DNA from: Actinomycetota bacterium | GTDB lineage: Bacteria; Actinomycetota; Thermoleophilia; Solirubrobacterales; 70-9 | Assembly: GCA_018268415.1 (NCBI GenBank) | Contig: JAFDWO010000087.1 | Coordinates: 28,947-92,946, forward strand | Length of the DNA: 64,000 nt | Reading direction: 5' to 3' | Shown here: piece by piece, positions 57,599 to 64,000 of the stretch | Layout of the letters: every line of letters starts with the position of its first letter | Numbering within the stretch: the first letter of the stretch is position 1 | Notes under the pieces: model-generated | Databases searched by the model: none | The model's input: the letters and a program-made list of their open reading frames with translations, nothing else | Told to the model about the DNA's origin: nothing | Position numbers and translations under genes: made by a program

Positions 57599-59571
57599 GC
57601 GCCGCCCGCCATCCCCTCGACCCGCTGACCGAGGCCGAGGTCCGGGCCGCCGTGGCCGCCGCCCGCGGCGCCACCGCCGAGCTCGGGCTGCCCGCCTTCT
57701 GGCAGGTGTCCCTGCAGGATCCGCCGAAGGCCGAGGTCGTCGCCCACGTCGCCGGCGCCCGCTTCGAGCGCCGCGCGTTCGTCGGCATGGTCGACCGCGC
57801 CGACGGGGCCGTCTACGAGCTGCTCGTGAGACTGGCCGACGCCCCCGCCGAGGCGTCGGCGGGAGGCGCGACGGTCGAGTCGTGCCGGCGGATCGAGGGC
57901 GTTCAGCCGCCGATCCTCCCCGAGGACTACACGGCCGCGATCGCCGCGGTCGAAGCCGACGAGCGCTTTCGCATAGGCCTGCGCCGGCGCGGCATCGAGG
58001 ATCTCTCGCTGATCCAGATCGACGCCCTGACCGCGGGCCACTTCCCACAGAACCCGGAGGGCCGGCGGATCATCTGGGCGACGCCGTACCTGCGCCAGGG
58101 CCCCGGCTCGAACCCCTACGCCCGCCCGATCGAGCACCTCCGCGCCGCGGTCGACCTCAACTCCGGCGAGGTGGTCGAGGTGATCGACGACGACCCGGTG
58201 GTGCCGCTCTCGACGGTCGACGGCGATTACGCGACCGAGGCCGACGTCGGCGGCTGGCGGACCGACATCGCGCCGCTGGAGATCGTGCAGCCCGACGGTC
58301 CCGGCTTCCGGCTGGACGGCAACGAGATCGCCTGGCAGCGCTGGCGGATGCACATCGGCCTGCACCCGGTCGACGGCCTCGTCCTGTCCCATATCCGTTA
58401 CGAGGACGAGGGGGTGGAGCGCCAGATCGTCTACCGCGCCGCGGTCAGCGAGATGGTCGTCCCCTACGGCGACCCGCACAAGGGCTTCTACTGGCGGACC
58501 TACTTCGACGGCGGTGAGTACGGCCTCGGGCGGAACGCCAACTCGCTCACGCTGGGGTGCGATTGCCTCGGCGAGATCCGTTACCTCGACGGGGTGCAGG
58601 TGGACGCCGCGGGGGAGCCGAGCGTCCTCACCAACGCGATCTGCATCCACGAGGAGGACGACAGCATCCTCTGGAAGCACACCGATCCGGGGATCGGTGA
58701 CGTTCAGGTGCGCCGCTCGCGCCGCCTCGTCATCTCGAGCATCGCCACCGTCGGCAACTACGATTATGGCTTCTACTGGTCGTTCTTCCAGGACGGCTCG
58801 ATCGAGCTCGAGGTGAAGCTGACCGGCATCGTGCTCACCCGGGGCGTCTTCCCCGACCAGGAGCTGCGCCACGGCGAGCGCGTCGCCCCCGATCTCGCGG
58901 CACCCCACCACCAGCACCTCTTCAACGTCCGTCTCGACATGGCCGTCGATGGGTTCGAGAACACGGTCGAGGAGGTCGACCTCGTCGCCTGCGAGGCCGG
59001 TCCCGACAACCCGTGGGGACAGGCGCTCGAGACGCGGGTGGAGACGATCGAGCGGGAGTCCGCCGGGAAGCGGTCGGTCGAACCCGCCGCGAACCGCTCC
59101 TGGCGGATCGTCAACCGCGGCGTGCGCAACCACCTCGGCGAGCCGGTCGGCTATCGGCTGGTCCCGTTCAACGGGCCGACGCTGCTGGCCTCGCCGGACT
59201 CGAGCGTCGGCCGGCGGGCGGGCTTCGCGGGTGCGCACCTGTGGGTGACGCGTTATGCGCCCGACGAGCTGCACGCGGCCGGGGATTATCCGAACCAGCA
59301 CCCGGGCGGCGCCGGCCTGCCCGAATGGATCGAGCAGGACCGCGATCTCCTCGACACCGATGTCGTCGTCTGGCACACGCTCGGCGTGTCCCACGCCGTG
59401 CGGCCGGAGGACTGGCCGATCATGCCGGTGGATCGGGTCGCCTTCATGCTCCGCCCGGTCGGATTCTTCCGTCGCAACCCGGCGGTCGACGTGCCGCCGA
59501 GCGAGCCGGGTCACTGCCGGGCCGGTGGGGAAGGCCGCGGTCATTGTGGTAGCCTCGGCTCCGATGAATGA
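57595..59571 (+). CDS. Copper-containing primary amine oxidase
   Basis: A 658-residue copper/topaquinone amine oxidase, converting a primary amine to aldehyde, ammonia and hydrogen peroxide. The cofactor precursor is Tyr389 in GNYDYGFYW. The catalytic base is Asp305 in YFDGGEYG. Copper ligands are His438 and His440 (HHQHLF) and His594 (WHTLG). These sit about 7 residues from the Arthrobacter globiformis positions I recall. No signal peptide, so it is cytoplasmic. It overlaps HyuB by 4 bases and the aldehyde dehydrogenase by 8, so its aldehyde product is probably oxidised at once. Amine unknown. Confidence 0.95.
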   Translation: MSAARHPLDPLTEAEVRAAVAAARGATAELGLPAFWQVSLQDPPKAEVVAHVAGARFERRAFVGMVDRADGAVYELLVRLADAPAEASAGGATVESCRRIEGVQPPILPEDYTAAIAAVEADERFRIGLRRRGIEDLSLIQIDALTAGHFPQNPEGRRIIWATPYLRQGPGSNPYARPIEHLRAAVDLNSGEVVEVIDDDPVVPLSTVDGDYATEADVGGWRTDIAPLEIVQPDGPGFRLDGNEIAWQRWRMHIGLHPVDGLVLSHIRYEDEGVERQIVYRAAVSEMVVPYGDPHKGFYWRTYFDGGEYGLGRNANSLTLGCDCLGEIRYLDGVQVDAAGEPSVLTNAICIHEEDDSILWKHTDPGIGDVQVRRSRRLVISSIATVGNYDYGFYWSFFQDGSIELEVKLTGIVLTRGVFPDQELRHGERVAPDLAAPHHQHLFNVRLDMAVDGFENTVEEVDLVACEAGPDNPWGQALETRVETIERESAGKRSVEPAANRSWRIVNRGVRNHLGEPVGYRLVPFNGPTLLASPDSSVGRRAGFAGAHLWVTRYAPDELHAAGDYPNQHPGGAGLPEWIEQDRDLLDTDVVVWHTLGVSHAVRPEDWPIMPVDRVAFMLRPVGFFRRNPAVDVPPSEPGHCRAGGEGRGHCGSLGSDE

Positions 59572-61093
59572 GAATCACCTCCACGATGTGGAAACCGTTG
59601 GGAAGGACGGTGCGGGGTTGAGTCTCTGGCACGAGCGCGCTGCCGCGCTCGTGCTGCCTGCCGGTGCGTTCATCGGCGGCGCTCCGATCGAGGCCGCGTC
59701 GGGGGCGACCCTGGCGGTCGTCAACCCGGCCACCGAGTTGCCGCTCGGGCCGGTCGCCGCCTGTGACGCCGTCGACGTCGACGCGGCGGTGGCCTCCGCC
59801 CGCGCCGCCTTCGAGGCCGGGAGCTGGTCGCGGCGCGCCCCGGCCGAGCGCAAGCGCGTGTTGCTCCGCCTCGCCGCGCTGATCGGGGCGCACGGCGAGG
59901 AGCTGGCGCTGATGGACTCGCTCGACATGGGCAAGCCGGTGGCGCGGGCGGCGACGCTCGACGTCCCGGGGGCGGCCGAAGTGTTCGCCTGGTTCGCCGA
60001 GGCCGCCGACAAGGTCTACGGCGAGGTGGCGCCGACCGGGCCCGAGGACCTCGCGTTCGTCACCCGCGAGCCACTCGGCGTCGTCGGCGCCGTGGTCCCC
60101 TGGAACTTCCCCCTCGGCATGGCCGCCTGGAAGCTGGCCCCGGCGCTGGTCGCCGGGAACAGCGTCGTCCTCAAGCCCTCCGAGGAGTCGCCCCACTCGG
60201 CCCTGCGGCTTGCCGCGCTGGCCGTGGAGGCCGGGCTGCCGGCGGGGGTGCTCAACGTGGTCCCCGGGACCGGGGAGGTCGCCGGCGCGGCGCTCGGTCG
60301 GCACCCCGGCGTCGACTGCATCGCCTTCACCGGCTCGACCGCGGTCGGCCGCAGGTTCCTCGGTTACGCCGCCGAGTCGGCCATCCGCCCGGTCTGGCTG
60401 GAGTGCGGCGGCAAGAGCCCGATCGTCGTCTTCGCCGACGTCGACGACCTCGACCTGACGGCGCGGATGGTCTGTGACGGCATCTTCACCAACCAGGGCG
60501 AGGTCTGCTCGGCCACCTCGCGGCTGCTGGTCGAGCGCTCGATCGCGGGGGAGCTGGTGGAGCGGGTGGCGCGGCTGGCGCGCGAGGTCCGGCCGGGGGA
60601 TCCGCTCGACCCGGACACCACCTTCGGCTCCCTGGTCTCCGAGGAGCACACGCGTCGCGTGCTGGAGTTCATCGCCGACGGCCGCGCCGGCGCCCGCCTC
60701 CTCACTGGCGGCGAGCGGCTCCCCGGCCCCGGCTGCTTCGTCGAGCCGACGGTGTTCGAGGCGGTTGAGCCGGAGATGCGCATCTGGCGCGAGGAGATCT
60801 TCGGCCCGGTCCTCGCGGTGACGCCGTTCGACGACGAGGAGGAGGCCCTGCGGCTGGCCAACGACACGCCTTACGGGCTGGCGGCGTCGCTGTGGACCTC
60901 GCGGCTCGACCGCGCGACCCGCGTCGGCCGGCAACTGCGGTGCGGCACCGTCTCGATCAACGCGGTCGACGCCTTGAGTCCCTACACCCCGTTCGGCGGG
61001 TTCGGCCAGTCCGGTATCGGGCGCGATCTCTCGCTGCACGCGCTCGACAAGTTCACCGGCCTGAAGACGACCTGGATCAGGAGGCAAGCATGA
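59564..61093 (+). CDS. NAD(P)-dependent aldehyde dehydrogenase
   Basis: A 509-residue aldehyde dehydrogenase, closest in feel to gamma-aminobutyraldehyde/PuuC-type enzymes. Cofactor motif VVPWNFPLGMAAWKLAPAL, FTGSTAVGR, catalytic Glu in LECGGKSP and catalytic Cys in NQGEVCSATSR, then EEIFGPV and PFGGFGQSG. ATG 59564 overlaps the amine oxidase stop. The likely step is oxidation of the amine-oxidase aldehyde to the acid. The stop overlaps the luciferase-like gene (ATGA). Confidence 0.94.
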   Translation: MNENHLHDVETVGKDGAGLSLWHERAAALVLPAGAFIGGAPIEAASGATLAVVNPATELPLGPVAACDAVDVDAAVASARAAFEAGSWSRRAPAERKRVLLRLAALIGAHGEELALMDSLDMGKPVARAATLDVPGAAEVFAWFAEAADKVYGEVAPTGPEDLAFVTREPLGVVGAVVPWNFPLGMAAWKLAPALVAGNSVVLKPSEESPHSALRLAALAVEAGLPAGVLNVVPGTGEVAGAALGRHPGVDCIAFTGSTAVGRRFLGYAAESAIRPVWLECGGKSPIVVFADVDDLDLTARMVCDGIFTNQGEVCSATSRLLVERSIAGELVERVARLAREVRPGDPLDPDTTFGSLVSEEHTRRVLEFIADGRAGARLLTGGERLPGPGCFVEPTVFEAVEPEMRIWREEIFGPVLAVTPFDDEEEALRLANDTPYGLAASLWTSRLDRATRVGRQLRCGTVSINAVDALSPYTPFGGFGQSGIGRDLSLHALDKFTGLKTTWIRRQA

Positions 61094-62265
61094 AGCTCGG
61101 CTACTTCTTCACGATGTACAACCTGGATCGCGATCCCTACCGCGAGGTGCTCGATCACGCGATCGAGCAGACCCTGGCGATCGAGGAGGCCGGGTTCCAC
61201 TCGGTGTGGCTGGGCGAGCATCACTTCGGCGGGGAGGGATGGGAGACGCTGCCGAACCCGCTGATGCTGGGGGCGAACCTCGCCGCCCAGACGACGACCC
61301 TGCGGCTCGGCCTCGCCGCCGTGATCCTCCCCCAGTGGCACCCGCTGCGGGCGGCCGAGGACGTGGCGATGCTCGATCAGCTCAGCAACGGGCGGGTCGA
61401 GTGCGGCGTCGGCAAAGGGATCGACATCCGCGCCCTCACCAACCTGAACCTCCTGAACCCGGACCGCCGCACGCCGGATGTGCAGAACGCCGTCTTCCTC
61501 GAGACCCTCGATGCGATGGTCGCCGCCTGGACCGACGACGCGATGCGCTTCGACGGTCAGTTCTACTCGTTCCCGCGCCCGGGCGTCCCCGATCCGACCC
61601 TCGGCTGGTTCCACGAGCGCAACCCCGGCTGGCGCGGCGACGACGGCGAGTACGTCGGCATGTCCCTGGTTCCGAAACCGATGCAGCAGCCCCACCCGCC
61701 GCTGTGGAACCTGACCGACTCCCCGGCGGGCTTCGCGCTGGCGGCCGAGCGCGGGATCGGCGCGCTGACCTGGTTGCGTTCGAGCCAGGCACTGCGCCAG
61801 GGCCTCGACCACTACCGTGACGTCGCCGCCGAGGCCGGGCGCGACCTCCGCCTGGGCGAGGGCTGCGGGGTGATGCGGACCTGCTTCATCGGCGAGACCG
61901 ACAAGGAAGCGCGCGAGCTGGCGGAGCCCGCCGTCAACCTCATCTACCGCGACTATCTGGGGGGCGGCGGGCGCCGCTCGCGGCAGATCTACGCGGAGCC
62001 CGGTGAGACGCTCTCCGAGGAGGACGACGCGATGCCGTGGTTCGACTTCCTCGACGGCCGTGGGCACCTCCTGGTCGGCGGTCCGGAGACGATCGCCGAG
62101 CGCATCGACGGGATGGCGGAGGAGCTCGGCCTCGAGATCCTCCTGATCTGGAACTGGCTGCCGGGGGTGAAGCGGGCGGCGACGATGCGCTCGCTCGAGC
62201 TGTTCAACTCCGAGGTGATCCCGCGGCTGCGCAACGTCGAGCTGAGCAAGGCGCCGGTCGGCTGA
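61090..62265 (+). CDS. Luciferase-like flavin monooxygenase
   Basis: A 391-residue TIM-barrel monooxygenase of the bacterial luciferase-like family, using reduced FMN or F420. Family features are the N-terminal KLGYFFTMYNLDRDP, EEAGFHSVWLGEHHFGGEG, RLGLAAVILPQWHPLRAAEDVAMLDQLSNGR and GVGKGIDIRALTNL. The C-terminal half contains LLVGGPETIAERIDGMAEELG, common in two-component LLM oxygenases. No flavin reductase is adjacent. ATG 61090 overlaps the dehydrogenase stop by 4 bases. It may oxygenate a C-N, C-S or ring carbon in the same pathway. Confidence 0.9.
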   Translation: MKLGYFFTMYNLDRDPYREVLDHAIEQTLAIEEAGFHSVWLGEHHFGGEGWETLPNPLMLGANLAAQTTTLRLGLAAVILPQWHPLRAAEDVAMLDQLSNGRVECGVGKGIDIRALTNLNLLNPDRRTPDVQNAVFLETLDAMVAAWTDDAMRFDGQFYSFPRPGVPDPTLGWFHERNPGWRGDDGEYVGMSLVPKPMQQPHPPLWNLTDSPAGFALAAERGIGALTWLRSSQALRQGLDHYRDVAAEAGRDLRLGEGCGVMRTCFIGETDKEARELAEPAVNLIYRDYLGGGGRRSRQIYAEPGETLSEEDDAMPWFDFLDGRGHLLVGGPETIAERIDGMAEELGLEILLIWNWLPGVKRAATMRSLELFNSEVIPRLRNVELSKAPVG

Positions 62266-62272
62266 GGCAGCG

Positions 62273-63640
62273 ATGGATCCGGCCGAACGAGACGCGATCG
62301 GTTGGGCCGAGGGGATTCGCGCCGGGGAGGTGAGCGCGGCCGAGCTGTTGGCCGCGGCGGAGGCGGCGGCGAGCGCGCGGAACCCGGCGCTGAACGCCAT
62401 CGTGACGCCGCTCTGGGATGCGCCGCGCCGCTCGCCGGACGCGGGGGAGGGGCCGCTGGCCGGCGTGCCCTGCCTGGTCAAGGACCTCGGTGTGACCTTC
62501 GCCGGCGTCCGTCACACGGCCGGCTCGCGGCTCGGTGCCGACGTCGTCGGCACCGTCGACAGCCCCTACGCGCGCCACCTGCTCGAGGCCGGCCTGGTCA
62601 TCGCCGGGGTCACCAACACGCCGGAGTTCGGCGGCTCCTACCTGAGCGAATCGGCGTTGTTCGGGCCGACGCGCAACCCCTGGGACCTGGAGCGCACCGC
62701 CGGCGGCTCCAGCGCCGGCGCGGCGGCGGCGGTCGCCGCCGGGATCGTGCCGGTGGCCCACGGCAACGACGCCGGCGGGTCGCTGCGGGCGCCGGGGTCC
62801 TGTTGCGGCGTCTTCGCGCTGAAGCCGAGCCGCGGTCGCTCGCCGCGCGAGAACCCGCTTGGCACGGTGCTCGGCGACTGGCAGGTGGAGCACGTCCTGA
62901 CCAGGTCCGTCCGTGACAGCGCCGCGGTGCTGGCGGCGGGCGGCCCGCCGCCGGACATCGAGCGGGAGCTGCGGCCGCGCCGCATCGCGGTCACCCTCGA
63001 CGGACGCGGGGCCACCGTCGACACCGCCTGCAAGGCGGCGGTCGTCAAGGCGGCGGCGGCGCTCGAAGCGCAGGGCCACTCGGTCGACGTGGTCGAGCCG
63101 CCGAGCACCGATCCCGCCGCGGTCAGCGCCGCCGCCGGCCTCTGGGTCGACGCGGTGGCGGCGATGGTCCACGACATGGAAGCCCGCGCCGGCCGTCATG
63201 CCGGTGCCGACGACCTCGAGCCGCGGACCGCCTCGCTCCTGCGCGAGGCCGAAGGCCGGGGTGCCGAACAGCGGGCCAACGACTGGACCGCCCTGCACCA
63301 GCTCTGCCGTGACCTCGACGCGTTCTTCAACGTCTGGGACGTCTGGCTGACGCCCGCCCTGAGCGAACCGCCACCGCCGATCTCGCTCGGACAACAGACC
63401 CTGGCGCCCGAGGCCATGATCGACCGCGACGAAGGCTTCGCGATGTACCTGCCGCTGGCCAACATCACCGGCGGTCCGGCGGTCTCCCTCCCCGTCGCTA
63501 CGACCGATGCGGGCCTCCCGATCGGCGTCCACGCGATGGGCCGCCGCGGCGAGGACGAGGTCCTTCTCCGCCTCGCCCGCTCCCTGGAGCGAGCCGGCGA
63601 GTGGACCTGCGGCCCAGGGCGCGTTCCGGTGGTGGGGTAG
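62273..63640 (+). CDS. Amidase (amidase-signature family)
   Basis: A 455-residue amidase-signature enzyme hydrolysing an amide to acid and ammonia or amine. The catalytic Lys is in PCLVKDLGV near residue 70. The signature region is TAGGSSAGAAAAVAAG, and the nucleophile Ser lies in GNDAGGSLRAPGSCCG near residue 170. The order matches the Ser-cisSer-Lys triad. It starts 7 bases after the monooxygenase stop and ends the operon. With hydantoinase subunits and an amine oxidase upstream, it may release ammonia from a ring-opened carbamoyl or amide intermediate. Confidence 0.93.
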   Translation: MDPAERDAIGWAEGIRAGEVSAAELLAAAEAAASARNPALNAIVTPLWDAPRRSPDAGEGPLAGVPCLVKDLGVTFAGVRHTAGSRLGADVVGTVDSPYARHLLEAGLVIAGVTNTPEFGGSYLSESALFGPTRNPWDLERTAGGSSAGAAAAVAAGIVPVAHGNDAGGSLRAPGSCCGVFALKPSRGRSPRENPLGTVLGDWQVEHVLTRSVRDSAAVLAAGGPPPDIERELRPRRIAVTLDGRGATVDTACKAAVVKAAAALEAQGHSVDVVEPPSTDPAAVSAAAGLWVDAVAAMVHDMEARAGRHAGADDLEPRTASLLREAEGRGAEQRANDWTALHQLCRDLDAFFNVWDVWLTPALSEPPPPISLGQQTLAPEAMIDRDEGFAMYLPLANITGGPAVSLPVATTDAGLPIGVHAMGRRGEDEVLLRLARSLERAGEWTCGPGRVPVVG

Positions 63641-64000
63641 GACCCCGAGGGCGTGTCGGTCGCGGTTCGTGGCCTTCTCAAGCTGGCGCCCGCCTAGATC
63701 CGCGGCCCCCTCGAGCTGTCGCCCGTGGCGGAAAGGGACGCGGCCGTCTCGTCCACGGCCCTGGCAGGCTGTGGCCGTGGCCGAGACGGCCGGGGGTGCG
63801 GGGAGCGGGCGGGGGGAGCACGGAAGGCCCCCGGGGGGTGCGGGCGAGTGCGAGGCGGATCCCTCGCGGGGGCCTCACGGATCCCCCCATCCCGGCGTCC
63901 GGGGGCCGGAGGGTGCGACCGATCCGCCACGGGACCGTCACCGAAGGGAGACCTCGTCACGGAGATGCCGGGAACGTCACCCTTCCTCCCGCCCTTCGCC
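63641..64000. other. Non-coding repeat island C (cut by window end)
   Basis: 360 bases without a supportable gene. It carries the 50-base family hairpin in the opposite orientation (63742-63791). On the minus strand it also has a relative of GGGCGCCAGCTTCAGAAGGC (about 63674-63694) and GTTCCCGGCATCTC followed by GTGACGA (about 63954-63977), both also present in island A in the same order relative to the hairpin. Confidence 0.7.
63742..63791 (-). repeat. 50-base hairpin repeat, copy C
   Basis: Read on the minus strand it opens with GGCCGTCTCGGCCACGGCC and closes with GGCCGTGGACGAGACGGCC, so the arms pair at 18 of 19 positions. It differs from copy A at three positions and from copy B at three. 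Confidence 0.85.

Noticed and set aside
40674..63960. A conserved peptide (PSRPRPxPARAVDxTA) readable in all three islands
   Set aside because: Other frames and the opposite strand are conserved just as well, so the conservation is of the nucleotide hairpin, not of a protein.

Overview
The window is a GC-rich (visibly about 70 percent), densely packed stretch of bacterial chromosome. Gene content, codon choice, many 4-base ATGA/GTGA overlaps, frequent GTG starts and several apparently leaderless genes suggest a soil actinobacterium. Something near Solirubrobacterales/Thermoleophilia is my guess; there is no rRNA gene to settle it. I saw no tRNA, rRNA, transposase, integrase or CRISPR array. 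Nearly all genes are catabolic enzymes, uptake systems and a few regulators, as in an accessory degradation region.

Layout. (1) 1-11077: a family-5 (oligopeptide type) ABC importer cut by the left edge, then two SDR dehydrogenases, an N,N-dimethylformamidase large-subunit homologue, an EthD-like protein, a third SDR and a phosphotriesterase-family hydrolase, in what looks like one operon. (2) 11206-15877: a second binding protein closely related to the first, an acyl-CoA ligase fused to a DUF35 domain, and a thiolase. (3) 15977-17509, minus: a secreted MACPF-MABP protein. (4) 17799-24980: a second complete family-5 importer behind a strong promoter with an operator in its spacer, ending in a metallo-beta-lactamase-fold protein and a 6-oxocamphor-hydrolase-like C-C hydrolase. 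(5) 24993-36850: AhpD-like protein, alpha/beta hydrolase, MocR regulator, two cyclase-family hydrolases, FAH-family protein, ADP-forming acyl-CoA synthetase, thiolase-like/DUF35 pair, SDR, 3-hydroxyacyl-CoA dehydrogenase and a BKACE enzyme. (6) 36526-39867: secreted SGNH and Asp-box proteins and a DUF2277 protein. (7) 39868-41015: a repeat-filled non-coding island. (8) 41048-47674: cupin, FAD oxidoreductase, SDR, AA_synth-family protein, UbiX, UbiD, IclR regulator. (9) 47839-52635: a BMP/nucleoside-type ABC importer. (10) 52636-53101: second repeat island. (11) 53102-63640: an orphan FAD subunit of a molybdenum hydroxylase, diverging from an operon of hydantoinase A and B, copper amine oxidase, aldehyde dehydrogenase, luciferase-like monooxygenase and amidase. 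(12) 63641-64000: third repeat island.

The parts fit together as import of amides, amines, peptides or ring compounds, hydrolysis or oxidation, CoA activation, then beta-oxidation-like cleavage. The most unusual items are a 50-base hairpin repeat found in all three non-coding islands, the MACPF-MABP protein, the ligase-DUF35 fusion, a Cys-less thiolase beside its own DUF35 partner, two duplicated translation-start regions, and operators placed inside promoter spacers. Residue comparisons with characterised enzymes are from memory, not from alignments.
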